A DNA stretch of 64,000 bases, taken from NCBI RefSeq assembly GCF_021155765.1, contig NC_060110.1, forward strand, positions 9,795,501-9,859,500, in the 5' to 3' direction. The first letter of the stretch is position 1, and every line of letters starts with the position of its first letter. Source of the DNA: Diprion similis. Its lineage: Eukaryota > Arthropoda > Insecta > Hymenoptera > Diprionidae. Shown one piece after another: positions 49,701-63,600 of this stretch. Position numbers and translations under genes: made by a program. The notes below the pieces were generated by a model that had not been told where the DNA came from, did not search any database, and worked only from the letters and a program-made list of their open reading frames with translations.

Positions 49701-52700
49701 ATATTCCGTTGTCAAATAAGTGTAATAACGTTGTCGGAAGAGTTTGTTGCCAGCACTTTTCACGTGGTAACTTAGACTTTCACAGATAAGATAAAATTTT
49801 CAATCACAATTAATTCGGCCAAATAATACTAGTCTAACTTTTGCCTGGTCTCCCTGCTGGATAAGGGGTGAAGTTTAGTTTGCGCAACTTATTCCTTTTC
49901 TCAAACTTTTTCCTGCAGCTATTTTTATTTCCACTTTCGCAAGAGTGAACGCGTTGCATCGCGCCCCTTCGCGACTCCAATATTCGGGTAACATATCCTA
50001 GTTCGACATTCAGATCCCCAAAGAAATTTATACTTACATACTAATATACTTCAACGTTTCACCCAACAAATTGATTTTATTGAAGCAAAAGTCGAAAAAC
50101 CTGGTTTCGACAGGTTAAGGATGGAATCTCAATTGGTATTCGGAATATGGGGACACATATGAAGCAGCCCGCACGCCATCACATTGATTAATGCTGGCTT
50201 TGTGTCTCTGACAAGGGACTTTTTCAAGTAAACAATATTTCACAAAAAGAATACCATTGTTCTGTGACTAACGTCGTAATGTCTGCAATATATCGAAATG
50301 AAGGTAAATCTATGAATATTGAATGCGATTTACCCCATACTGTATGAAAGATTGTGTATGACGTGTAACGTGCAAATGCCTTTATAAATATGTCACGTAT
50401 CGCATGGATGTAGAAATTGATGTAGAATTTTCATTGCAATAAAGCGACGAAGGAAATATCTTGGATTGTTCATTTTATCTCACTACGCTTGACAGCAGAC
50501 CGCGCCATGCCACCATCTGTTACCTAAGGCGCCGCATCCTGTCTGAGCAAATATCCGTAAGGAACAAAAAACTAGATTCCGAACTTTTCACTTTTTACGC
50601 GACAAGAGTGAAAAACACTTGTTCTAATCCGATTTCCTTTCGGCTGGTTTTCACTGAAGTAGTCAATATTGAAATATGTGTAACTATCGTTCACGTAAAT
50701 GACTAGACGTTGTCAATGTTGTCTCAAAGAGATCCTCGCCAACTTCCTCCGGATACGCCGACGGAAGTGAATTAATTTCAGAGCCACTGGAGTAATTCAA
50801 TTTCCTCACTCGTATGCCTCTGAAGATTTTTGCCTATTTCGACTCAGGGGACAAAAGGTAATGGCGCTGGCACGTCGCAGTCGAGTGGCATCTTTGGATT
50901 AGTTATTTATAACATTCGTGAACACTGCCATTCAAATCTCAGGTTGAAAATTACACGGAGAAGATTCCCTAGAATAATAATTAATCTTCTTCCTTCGCAC
51001 ATATTTACTTGAAGCCGGGATTAAGGTGTCTAGAACGTGAAAAAACCACCACAGAACAAAACGAAACGGAGGTGTTTAAAGTGCACAGGAAAAAGTCGTT
51101 GAATAATTTCGAATTGAAAATTCAATCTCGTGAATTCTGGAACCAGCCAAAAGGAAAAGAAGCCGAAGATGTTGGAAACTTAGTTTTGAATTGGGGTCGA
51201 AATTGAGTTTATCAAATCGTTATATAGTTGGCAAACCGAGCAAACGTCATGTAGTGCGTCAAGACCACGATTACAGACTGCTATTCGGTAAATTTAATTT
51301 TTGCGCTGTCGAGTTTCGATCAGATCAAAATGAAGTTCTGACGTGAAAACCGCCGTTGAAGGATTAAGGGGTTTGATGAATCACTGACGTTTGATATACG
51401 AGAACCGGTTAGTTTTCATCCTGCAGCATATACCTTCGTATATAAACCGCTTACATCGATGCGAGGTTTTACTCATTCAAAGAGTATAAAGAAGCTTCGG
51501 ACTAAATTCGTTTCGCTCTTCGTCAAAGAAAGTCTGTCGTGCTTCGAAATTTTTTACCTCACGTCAATGTCTCCCTAATTTTTTCATGTATAATGTGAGG
51601 ACAGTTGAATTTATGAGGTTTGCATAACTGATGTTGTTTACTGCAATAATAATGCACGTCAGGTTCTGTTCGCACTGCGAACTCACTCGCGGTCGGATTT
51701 TCACCTTCATATATAATGTAAGGTGAACGCAGAGGTGCAGGTAGATAGCCGAGAGTAATACTTCAACGTCAGATTTTAGCCACATTCTTCTTCCCCGGCT
51801 GACACGTCTACGTATATCACAACAGGTATATCAAAATATGAATTCGAGATAATACGTGCGAAAGCTCGGGACTTGGAACAACGCAGATTAGCTTGGAGTG
51901 AAAGATTTTCTATGCAGGCTATTTTCTATCGAAACTTTATACCCCGCAGCGTACACATCAAGGTACGTATTTTCCGGGTAGGAATATCTGACTGAAGAGT
52001 GTTGAAATGGGGAGCGAGAAATAGAACGGAGAGAATGGACCAACAATGCGGGCTGCTTTCAGCCTTTCTTTTTGCCTTGGTTCTGCTGTTTTATGATTAT
52101 GCTGTCTCTACCCTTAAAAGCGAGTGCCTCGCCCAATGGGCTCTGCACGTCTTACAAACCAAACTAACTTCGAGCTCGTTCCCAGCGCGATTCAGCTGTT
52201 AGCAAAGTCGTGTAATAAATTTCACCGCCTGACTTGTTTCCTTTCCCTTTTTCTCTTTCTCTTTCTCTCTCTCGTTCGCTTTCTGCATGTATTTTTTCGG
52301 TTCTTCTTAGCTTTTGCTTTTATTTTGACTCAGAGCCAAGTATTATTCACCTAAACTTCATAATTTATTATACTACTGAATAAAAACTCGATCATGCGTA
52401 TTTCAAAAATTACTTGACTCAAGTGAAATTACGTGCACGTCATAACCGGTCAAAGATTTTTGAAATGTCAGAGTATTCCTGTACAATTAGAGATAAAGTG
52501 AGACGTGTAATGACTCGACACACGAAGAAAAAGATTCTTGCTTGATTTTCTAGTTTACTATACCTAATTACAAGTGTAATTTTCCCCGTGCCGAAAGCCA
52601 CCCTTACACTGGAAAAGTTAGCGGCTGAATTAATCAGCGCTATAGTGTATTTACGATTCTAGGATGAATCGATGCAAAAATATAACCGCGAAAAGCTACC

Positions 52701-52779
52701 AGGGATGAACGAGAAGTGAAAAATTGGGTGGGATGAAAGGTAGGAGGGAGGATCAATCAGATTAAATCGAAAGACTCAC
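46741..52779. other. no gene established
   Basis: Mixed AT-rich sequence. Minus-strand ORFs at 49253-49549 lie next to a donor-like TCG|GTGAGT and an upstream TTATTTCCAG, but two frames are open with no known domain. A 55-codon plus ORF at 52035-52202 starts with a hydrophobic segment. Neither is strong enough to call a gene. Confidence 0.4.
48917..48940. repeat. (AAG)8 microsatellite
   Basis: Uninterrupted AAG/GAA trinucleotides. Confidence 0.92.
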
Positions 52780-52895
52780 CGGCGATTACTCATTCCCGGA
52801 GGCTGAGATTCTCGGTGTAGTCACGGGACAAGGAGCAGCGGGATGATCCGTGATAATAGCCAATGCCGCAAAACACGCGCACCCAGCCAGCCAGC
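52780..52895 (-). promoter_or_regulatory. candidate minus-strand promoter and first exon
   Basis: On the minus strand a TATAAA (52927-52922) is followed about 115 nt from the likely start by a strong donor CGCCG|GTGAGT (exon end 52780). The exon would hold a 26-codon upstream ORF and then an ATG at 52793, 14 nt before the donor (MSNR, phase 2). GC content is raised. It could be the 5' end of the TMEM72-like gene 12 kb downstream, but phase 2 does not join the 40519 exon (phase 1) without a further exon. Confidence 0.3.
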
Positions 52896-54030
52896 CATAA
52901 CCGGTGGTGAAAAAGGGGCGGTTTATAGATCGCTCGCAGCTCGGTCAAAGACAGACGACAATCAGCGTCCTCCCCTCCTTCGAAAGTCGGTCGAAGATCC
53001 ATACAAAGATCCATCCGACAAAAAGAAAAAGCAGATCTCGGCTAGTTCGCTGCCATGGCGACTCGAGCAGTCTCATCCGAGTTCGTTTCACCCCTGGTAT
53101 ACCTAAACGAGTCATCGCAGCATGACGTTGCTTTTCCCCCTCATTTTGCCTCTATTTTCCAGCCCCTGAAGCGCACGTTATACCCTACAGTCTTCCGAGA
53201 ACTTACAACCCTGTAGATAGACGGCTATTGTGTATCGCACGCCAGCCTGACAACGTTTATTTATATACGACGAGGTATAATACTTTCGCCGTGTAGAGAT
53301 CACACAGCTCCCGATTTTACGTCGCGACAAAATTTCTCCCAATTCTTACTTACGGATTAAAATTCGAATTTCACTGAATGCCGAAGGTATTCCGCGTTCG
53401 AACTACCCACTTTACATGCAGATTTCCGTTACGTTGTATTTTCATCAACGTTTCTCGAATACCTACATCGAGTTTAATGTTTCGACTGCGTTCCACGGTC
53501 GGATTGAGAATCACACCCTTGATTAAATCATATCTCTGAACGAGGCACGCATGGCTGCGTCGTAACGCCGCGTTGGAAGTGCAGTAAATCACCCGGTAAC
53601 TCTTCCCTCTGACTTATCTCCAGGCGAAATTCAACTTCTCGGAGATAGTTAGTTCGATTGATTTCGCGCGATGAAGGCGTAAGACGGGAAACAAAACTGG
53701 AAAAAACTGCGGGTAAACCAAAAAAAAGGTGGTAAATGGGGACGAGTTACGACCACCGAATTGGCTGTATTGGTTATGTGTTTCCAGTTACGCGCTATCG
53801 ATGGAGTCGAGAAAAAACGTGTCTGAAAGAATTGAAGCAACGGCAGCAGTCGCGTCTTTGAAGATCTCTCGTTTGATGTTCCGATCTCTATACAAACGGT
53901 TTTACAATCCGTTTTATAACCTGCTATGAAGGTAAGAATCATTTCTCCAAACTGAAATGGCACGCAACGGTCGTACACGAAGTTGTCGATAAAACAAGAA
54001 ATTAAATGGCAAGTTGGCAATGTGAAATCA

Positions 54031-54049
54031 TTTTTTTTTTTTTTTTTTT
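54031..54049. repeat. T19 homopolymer
   Basis: Nineteen consecutive T. Confidence 0.9.
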
Positions 54050-57000
54050 CTCGTCATTCGCGAGTCTCTCTTACTTTATACGACTTGGAAACTTACTTGA
54101 AATGATATAAATTCTTGTGAAATTATCTGGGTAAAAAAATAAACTGTCTTTTCACCAACATCGAGCTGATCGGTTATTTGAGGGTTAAAAACCAATCCTA
54201 AAGTACACCCCGAAAAAATAAAGAATAAAACACCGGAGGGTAAAAAACTCTGCATATTATCGGTTGTTAATGGTATTTAAGTTCTAATTAGTTTTAGCAC
54301 AAATATTGCCATTCTCATCCAAGAGTTCCCAAAAAATTGATTTCCCGGGGTAAACTTTATCCTTTGAACTGAAAAATTAATGCGCAAAAAAGTACATACC
54401 CAATTTTTTTTAAAGTACTACAACGTTCCACAGAATAAAGGAAATCGGTGACGTATACCTCGAATACTTTCCTTACACCCTAGATGGAACAGCCTAGTGA
54501 TATATCAGATTTATCTACTGACTTGGCACGCTTTTGGTATTAAATACAACGTTTGTCCGATCCGTACAGGTTTAGTCCAATCAAATCATTTTTACTGCGC
54601 AAAAATTTACCAGAAATTCTATTTCAAGGTACATTTTTTCTATTTATTATCAAACACGTTATCAGAAGAGGCTCGAAGGTTCTAATTCTATCGTTGGAAA
54701 TGAAATTGGTTGACTCTTTTAAGACTTTGCTGACATTCGGTTGCCCATGTACGACTTCGGCCCTGATATAAGTCTACCCCCAGCAGTTTGATTCATTGTA
54801 TCCCGGTCCCTTTGCAGCTTTCCGAGCTCTCTCGCTTCGGAGTCTCCGACAAGCCTGGGCTCCTTAATTGATTTATATACGTGACTATAAATCAGTGTGA
54901 ACGTACAAATTTCCTTACACGTGATCTTTCACTTGTTTACTGGATTTTCCTAGTCCCAAAGTAATTTCCTTCGCATTTACCAAATCGTCGTTTGCGAACG
55001 CGGTTTGAAGTAATAGGATAAAATTTTTGGTATACATTTTTTGAAACTTTTCACCAGCACAGAGAAAATCCCCGGGTTTAGTTAATCTTTCACCGATAAT
55101 AATTATTTTTTTGGAAGGGGAAACTTTCCGAAAAATGACGTGACCGTCAAACAATTATTTTCGTTCCGTCAATTTGAAACAAGTTATGTATAAGCTGATG
55201 TTGAACGGCAAGTTAAATCCCTGCTAAGAAGACAACGGTTCCCGGAATTTTCGAATTTTATAAAACGATGGAAAGTTTAATATTCAGCCTATGTTACAGC
55301 CTTCAAAAACTGTCGTTTCATCGTGATTAATAGTCCTCAGAGCCTCCCTATTCCGGGGAATAAACTCAATTAGGTTGTAATTAATTATTATCCGATTCTT
55401 CCCATTTGCGTAAAAATCGAGGTTACGGGTTGACACAGGTCGGAGATATATCCGACCACTTTTGCCAGAGATCGAGAAAACGGTAACTCGACCTCCAAAT
55501 TGAAAACTACGAGATGTCTCTTCCCACAGGCTTTCGAACTATGCCTGGGTTTGCTCGAGTTCGAATCGGATTGAATGGAATTAAATTGAATCCGTCCGTT
55601 TGGCGAGCTACAGACCATAGAACAGGAACTCCGAATAGGAGGAATTAGTCGGAATACATGCTTTGGATGAGGGTGAACACCGTGTCTCGAAATATGAGGA
55701 TCAACCACGATTGAACTCGCTGCGTTGCACAAACGCGAAACGTCAAATGCAGATCCGCCGATGCATTAGGACACTCTTCGTTCCCCGATGTTTAAATTCA
55801 AATATTTTCCTCGTGGCCCGAGGTTGAAAAGATAAACGGAAGGAGGTAAACCGTGCAAACAACTTTAATGGGAACGAGATTTGATTACAGTCTAGTAAAC
55901 TTAGTTACACCGCGTCTAGGCGTTGCCTTATAAAAACTTTTATTCCCCGCCGTTTTCATCCTCAGCAATAGCTATAATCCAGTTTTTTTTATACTTCCAA
56001 CTTTTCTACTTGTAGTACCTACAATTCTACGTTCTCTTCGATCGCCAACTATTCTTGTTGGTCCCCTGTGACCTGCGTCTCGACTTCATAGGGAATCAAC
56101 TCTCTCTTCGAACAGGCTCCGAATAAGGACCCTGCAGTCTAAAAGAACAAAGCTTTTGGTATCACGCCGAGCCTTGAACAGCTCATAAGATCGGACAAGG
56201 GTTGCACCGGAAGTCCGGCTACCCGAAGGGATGAAAGAATATTTGTTGGAGTCACTCGTCGTCGCTGAATTTAAGATGAAAGTGAACGAAAGATTGTCTG
56301 CATTATTTTTAATGACGTCAGTTATTGCAAAACTGATTCATCTAAACTTAGTATTCTAAGATTTAATTACAGTTCTGCTACGTGGTGTACCTGCAAAGAA
56401 AACTTTTCACCAAATAACTGTGCAGTGGCACGACTATTAGCGTTAGGTAATTTTTTACCGCTCCATTAGATAAATTACTTATTCAGAATCCCAAATTGCA
56501 TGCTATTCACCAGCTTATACGTTTATCTCGAAATGTGGGAGAAAAGTATTTGGGTAAATATAAGGTCAAACTTGGGTTAGGATATGATATTTGCAAGCTA
56601 TTGAGACTTTCTGAAAACCTGGAAAAGCGTTGTACTTGATGATTGGATTCTTCCAGAAACAGCACGAGGGGAACAAATCGGATTTTGTATCACGATCAGA
56701 TAGGGAGCCAAAAAGAAGATGAATTTTATGCCTGGAATCGTGGTTGACAGAATTAGATCAGACAGAAAAATGCTTTTTATTAGGTTTTGATAAAACTTAC
56801 GAAATACATCTGACTTTGAATATAGACTCGTTGAAAGATTTTGTATTTTTTAATTCATCTGAAACTGATTTCAAAATCTGTCTCGTTTGTTTTGGTCTCT
56901 GAGAATATTTTAACAAAAAGATGTATGATAAAGAAATTTTTTAAAACTCTTAAGAAGCCAGGCTCGTTTCTCAGAAGCTTGTTCGGATGAAATATAAATA

Positions 57001-57982
57001 ACAAAATGCAGAATAATGAAGATAATTCGGAACAACGTGCCATGGCCGGCTGCATGGTTCCGGTTGAAATTGGCAGCACATCAATATCGCTAGATTCTGT
57101 AGCAGCCCTTGAAATTGTATAACTCATTTGTACCCGTTCTTACGTGCATATATCTCTGAATATAAAATGCCTACCGTATAAATTACGGTGAAACCCGGAC
57201 AGTCAATTTCCAGGCTTGGGGTTCGTAATTCAGTGAATTGAAATTCAAATTAGAAACAATGAGAGAATGAGATGTGCGCTATCCGCTGCGAGGCTGCTAA
57301 TAAGGGGTCCATTTTTTCGTGTCCGTATAAAAACAACGCGTCACACCAATAAAAGCTCGAGTCCGACTCGGCCGTTCATGCAATGCTAAATAACACGATT
57401 TGAGCCAGCTAATTTCGCGGCTGTTTAGTTTACCTATTCAGAGTTCACGACTGGGAAGTTTATCGTGCGGAAGTAAAGTAAAGTTGTCGAAAGTTCCTTC
57501 AGGCTTCGCGTACTGCGGGACTAATACCGCTAATTATGCCGCGGAAGACGCGACAAGGTCTGGAGGACCTTGTTTCCCTAATCTCACGAACCAAGTCATG
57601 CCGATGTACGTCGTAGGTACACGTAATGCATGTCATACTCATGCATAGACGTGGGAAGGAATATCGACACGCTAAGATATAATAAGACCCTGTGGACGGT
57701 TCGCAGGCTCCGAATTTTACCATCCTTGAAATAACCACCGACCTCAAGTTCTCTTTTTATATACTTACTTCGTTCCCGGTAATAATCCAAGTATTTCTCA
57801 TCTCGTGGCAGATGCTCAGTTGCCCCCTTGGGTTGAACCGTGGAAACGGAGACGAAGACGTCGAGCTGTCTTCGCGACGAATAAACCACTTCTTTTAATA
57901 CTCCGGAAAAGTCGCAATTTTTCCACGAGCTTAACAATATTCACTTCTGGCTTCCCGCTTTCGTCTTCTTTCGTGAGTATAA

Positions 57983-58012
57983 AGGTGTATATAGGTGTAT
58001 ATAGGTGTACAT
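57983..58012. repeat. 10 bp tandem repeat, three copies
   Basis: AGGTGTATAT twice, then AGGTGTACAT. Confidence 0.85.
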
Positions 58013-60310
58013 AGCCACGCGGTGCTCAACTTTCAGGGGGTTGGGATTCTGTTTTTAGTGACATCCCCTCATCTCGCGGGTTTCCGGTTCCAAGTAACCC
58101 ACCTCAACGCCGCAGTACGGACGCATCGAATGAATTAGCACCGAGCGAAGTAAAAGTTGGCTAATCCGTTAACGCGAAAACAACGAGAGTGATCTAGAAA
58201 ACTGATATCTCTAAACGATCGCTTTTATTCGACGGACAAAATGCCAGCCGTATATTCAATGTTTTCCCAGCTAATAAAAGTCCCACCCGAGAAAAACGTG
58301 ACGTACAGTCCAAACACTGTCCGTGTTGGTGAGTTTAGGACGAGCCGTGCACGTAGTTTCGTAAATTGGCCGAAAGGTCGATCCGAACGAGTGATCACGA
58401 GGGGCACTACCGAAAGGATTTCACGCAGTTTACTTCGCTTCGAAATTCCACGATATTATAAGAGACTTTAACACTAATAAAACTATACAGTCTGTAGCTA
58501 TTTTCAAGTTTTTTCCATAATCGGAAAATACAGTTTTGAATACAAAGTGAAAATGAATTTTCTAGCTGTAACCCAACAATCGAGTATACCTTATACCATT
58601 TTGTTTAGCTACGAACACTAGTAATATACTTTTTTCAGATTGTGGGAATAATTTGATGTTTGTGTAACAATAAATTGATGTCCAGGCTTTAAATTCAGTT
58701 CCTACGTGGCTAGCAAATTCGGGTGAAATTTCGCGATTCACGCGATATCGTATCGAAGTCTATTATCTCTGCAACTATACAGTAATTAATTGATACGATG
58801 AGTAGTTCGCAAGATAATCGAATGCTAATGTCACATTGATGAGCTTTCATTCTCCTTTCCACACACATGTCAGGGCAAAATTTTTTTCACACTTCATTCA
58901 TGCTCCCAGGGTACCATGACTTGAAAGCTACTCATCGCTACGCCATCCATCAATCAGCGATCATGACCAAAAATTTTCCGAAAGAGCAGGTTACGCCGTG
59001 TATTTCTGCTCTGTTACTGGAAAAACGTACCATCATCGGATGAAATATGTCTCTTACTTTGAATAGGTTGCTTGTAATGATAGTTCTGGTAGTCGTAAAA
59101 ACTTGTTACCTATTCTTTTTTTCACTTCGTGGCTAACGGCACAAGCCGTTGACCAATTTAATTCTTTTGCTAATATTTGGCAGAGTAGGAATGCCATCCG
59201 CGAATTGAAGTCGAAGAAAGTGAAAATCTCGGTGGAACGGGCTGAGATGATTCTTATAAGACTTCACACCGTCGAAGGTGAATTGAATAGGCCTTTCAGC
59301 GTCAATGGTAGGATTAAAAATCTCCGGATCGAAGACATTTCGGTTTACGAGGCGAACTCTGTGTCTCCCTTGGGCAGAACTGGGGCGGCAAAATCGTGCC
59401 GAAGACCCCTGACTTCCAAGAAGGCGAATGAAAATTGAATACATCCTTCCCGCATGCCTTTTCCGAATCTCCAAATTTCCTTATTCCTTTCTGGCGCAGT
59501 CAGAAGCCGGCTGATATCCTTCAGTCAAACATCCTTATACGAATCTCTTCAGCGATCACGATTCGTAGGCACGATTTCACCTGATTTACACATTTACTTC
59601 CCACTCGATGCCAATCAATCGATGAGTGGTGTATCTGTTCCACAATAATATTCACCTATCAGGAAAAATAATACACATATTTCTCGTATTAAGAGCAGAT
59701 TTTTTTCCTGCTCACTGCTCTTCAATCAATCCCGATTGAAGGGTCGGATGTTTTTCTCCGTACCGAGATCTCCGTTTCACGTCACCCTCCACGATGTGAC
59801 GGATGAAGCTCTCCGAATATTCGGTAGGCATGCGGTCATGCCTCGTTTAATTTTCCATCACCAAGCATGCCTTCCAGCATCACTCGAATGCCTCACAGCC
59901 GGGCTGCATTGATGTGTGGTTAAAACGAAAGGGTGTAACACAAGGCGATGGAAGTCACATGTAGACATCCGTCAAGCTCAACGATGCAAACTCGTCGCAT
60001 TTCTTTTACTTAGATTTTCTCCCTCTACTTTATCCTGGTCAACCTTACACCTATTGCGTTTTTTATTCTCTTCGTACCACATGACCAGAATCTCTTGGTG
60101 CGAGGGCGTTAATTTAGCAAAATGCCTTCGGCGCGACCTTTTTCATTTTTCTCGATCTAAAATGACTTCGTCAAAAATAGAGATCAGGATTTTCTCTCTG
60201 CACGCAAATAAAGACTTCTTTCCTCGCAAGTTAATGGAAGGCATCGACTTCTGTATACTGACTATGATCCGGTGTCAATCTAATACTTACTTCTGACCAT
60301 GAACTTCCCA

Positions 60311-60389
60311 ATTGACTACAAAGATTGTTCTATAGTAGTCCACACTGGCCAATTTCGTCAATTTTAATACTACAATTTTATACTGTGCA
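60311..60389. repeat. dispersed repeat, copy 2
   Basis: Same orientation as 14902-14982; shares ATTGAC at the left end, the core TATAGTAGTCCAC, and AATTTTATACTGTGCA at the right end. Confidence 0.6.
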
Positions 60390-60503
60390 GACATCAGATT
60401 GAAACACTAACAGCGGTGTTTTGTGAATTGGACCTGATGATGACACGATGAATCGCCAGTCAAGTTCGGCGTTCGATTTCTCATTGCTAACTTTTTGCCT
60501 TAC

Positions 60504-60693
60504 CGTAGTTACACCGGCGCTTGTAAATTCCTCGTCATATTTCACCTGTTCAAACTCCGTGAGCGATAGCTGAGCTTCTTGTCGGGTATCGAAGGATTCC
60601 TTGGGCCAAGATTGATTATGCAAACACGAATCTGATACGTTGAATCGGACGACACGGGGTGCGCCTTGAATCTCACCTCTCGAGGGTTAGTTT
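60504..60693 (-). other. unassigned coding-like segment ending at a strong donor
   Basis: Minus strand, open from just after a TAA near 60694 and continuing past the donor ACG|GTAAGG to 60378. The part before the donor reads PSRGEIQGAPRVVRFNVSDS, later QEAQLSLTEFEQVKYDEEF, with ordinary protein-like composition. No ATG in frame at the start and no good acceptor seen. It lies beside the dispersed repeat, so a mobile-element remnant is possible. Confidence 0.25.
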
Positions 60694-63600
60694 ACGATAA
60701 CGATTTTCGCTCTGGGACAGAATATCCGCACCACCGTCATCAGAAGCTATACTATTTTCACCAAGTATACGTAAGTTTAACTTCCAAAATATCTGCATTG
60801 ATGCATCGGTTTTGAATTGGGAAATAAAATAAAATCAAATGAATGAATAGAGGCTGATCTTGATAGGGAAAATTACACCAATTGTTTCATATACTGATGA
60901 TTGAACCGAGCTTAACACAATATGGGAAGCTGATTTCGTTCGCTCTTCGAATCGAGACATGCCGACCGGATTCTCTGTTCGACCCTTTTACTCGGCGGAA
61001 ATTTTCGACTTATCTTCTGTAGCCGTTCCTTCGCTTTTTCTAGGGTTTTTCTTATTCTCAGTCGTTTTCATTCCGCACTGTGGATGTCACGTTCCGTCGA
61101 TGTGACGGGCGTGGCCCATCTCGATCATTTGTGACTCGATTCGACTCCCCTACTCCTTCGGTGGAGTAACTCAGGAATCTGCCAGACAAAAATTCGCCAC
61201 CACAGCATTGTTTCGCGTAGTTTGATTCGTACGTGATTCGAGCTGTAGGTTCGAATTTCACTTTTGGTTACCTCGACAACTGTCTAGATAGCTGATATTT
61301 CCACTCTGATTTTTTTTTGCAATTGTAGTTTTCTGTCTGACAAGGTGTTCGACGATCCACAAAAAATGCAACCCACCAATCGACTTTCATACATTATTCA
61401 CGATTTTTGCAAGCTCGCAAGCTCGCTGTTCAAAGTACAATGCCCTTTGCAAGTAGCGGTGTTATACACATTTCAGTGATATCTCATCTTGTGTTATTCG
61501 AATTTGCTCAATTTTACTTCTATTGTTACTAAAAATGTTCTTATTATTCGCGTTCACTATATTCTGATAAAAAAGATACCTACACTACAGTTAGACGGTG
61601 GATATTTTATCGCTCTCATAAGTAAACTCTAGGAAATTTTAATCATTCAAGTCCCAATAAAAAGGATGCAAATTAATCTCGAGGAAGATTTTTGAAAGCC
61701 ACTCTGACGCTGCGGCAAACTTTTCATCGTATCCAAAGCCTCAGCCTGTCTACTTGTCTGGTTATACCGACTCAAAAGTCTCCCAGCATTCGTACTCGCA
61801 TTTACGTCACGTATGTTCATATACCGTGACTTTTGAAACACCACCTCTGACGCACATGTGCCAGTCGACACGTTCGCTGGGTTCGAACTACGGCGTGGAT
61901 CCCTGCGATATATTTGACTATAAATTATTTCGTCCCGTCTGTATAAGTGTTGCAATTTATTCAAAGGTGATACACCTGTTTGCAATTTGAAATTCATCAC
62001 AAATATTCAGCTCGCTAATTTACGAAAGGGTCAACAACGCGGTTAGCCCAAAAGAACTAGGGTAGAATTCAGATCACGGTAGAATTGTACCCTGATTTGT
62101 CTATAATTGGGACTCCCCACGAGGCGCATCCCGGAAATAAACTGGGATAACATAATGAAAAATGGATGAAACGGGAGTGTTTTAGCGGGTAATTCAGGGG
62201 TGATTTGGTACGTGGTAACCTCGGAAAATGACTATTATAATCTGTTGAGGAAATGAATAAGGCAGTTTAAGGAAATTGCCACTGTGACTATTACTACCGA
62301 GTTCCGGAGTTGTTACTCTAATCTCCGTGATAATAAGATGTATGGTGGGAAATTCGAACCTGCGGTCCTGCTAGATACCGCTAATGAGTATTTTCACTTA
62401 GCAGGAGTTTGTTCAGTTAATTAGAGTAACGTTGTAGCTAATGCTACTAAACGTCAAGCAATTATTTCGAGAAAAAATATTAAGCCATTTATTATTTTAT
62501 AACTGCTATAAGACTTTGATTAGTTCTGTTCAATTTCCTTACTTTCAAAGCGACCAAAAAGAATAATTCACCAACTTCTTTGAGTCGAAAATTTTACCTC
62601 ACGAGCGAGAGATGCATGAATTATCTGCGATACGGAAAGAGATTAATTTGTAAAATTCTCTGGTTTGAAAATAATTTCAGTTCATTTGGTCTGAAAGGCG
62701 ACCAAAAGCCGTAGAACGAAATAGAGCTCGGAGATCGACGAAACTCTTTGCCGCTTGTGCACACACATTATATCCGTACATATACCTCCCGAAAGTAATA
62801 GTTATAGCTATTTGCCGCACCCTAAGCAAATTTAACCGGATCTACCCTGAGGGCGCAACCTTTGCAGGCAAGTAGCCGGGTCAAAAGGTGAAGGGGATGT
62901 TAGTTGCCGAGGGCAAAAGGCTCGTAGTACTAAGCTGGTCATGAGCTACGATATGGTTGTCAATTAGAAATTAGACATTCTGGATCAGAGCTTTCAGCAG
63001 CTACAGTTTGCAGTGAGCACCGAATAAGTAGAAGTCAGATCCGATTGAAGTCGACTAATCGTAGTGGTTGTCAAACACGAGTTAGAGGCTTGTTTAATCC
63101 GTCAATCGTACAAATTGTAATGCTTTTAATTTTTTTTTTCATTAGTATCGATGTTCCCACCGATATAATAGAGACATACAATTCAAATTTTTAAACGCGA
63201 TATAATAATTTCACAAAGTTCTTGGCAGGTTAGCTTAGTTTCAACCACATGCATGTCACCACAGTTTTTGTTCAGCTAATTAACACAATGAAGCCACTCA
63301 CCTTGTTAAGCACGTTCTTAAGAACTTTTTATACTTCTCGGTAACCGTATAGACATACGTGAGGTCGGAATACGTGCTACGACTGTTATAGGTACTCTCT
63401 TATTTTTTCACGGGTTGAAACTCGGTGTTAAATCCAGCCACACAATCGCAGGGAAGTGCAAAATTAAGTTTGGACAACCTATAGACACCCTTTCATGCCT
63501 AGAATCCATTCATCCTGATCTGGACTCGTCAGTTTTTCTGTTCTCTTTCGTCAAAGGGTGGCGGAATTTTTCCAATCGCGCAGAGTAAGTAATATCCAAA

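Larger units (their letters stand above)
52896..60310. other. no gene established
   Basis: No exon chain with consistent phase was found. ORFs at 55388-55732 (minus), 58241-58471 (plus, with an internal GTGAGT) and 59103-59438 (plus, antisense also open) are unassigned. Confidence 0.4.

Noticed and set aside
62300..62480. tRNA-like word GGTTCGAATTTCCC on the minus strand
   Set aside because: T stem mismatched and no convincing A box or acceptor stem; too weak to call a tRNA or SINE.
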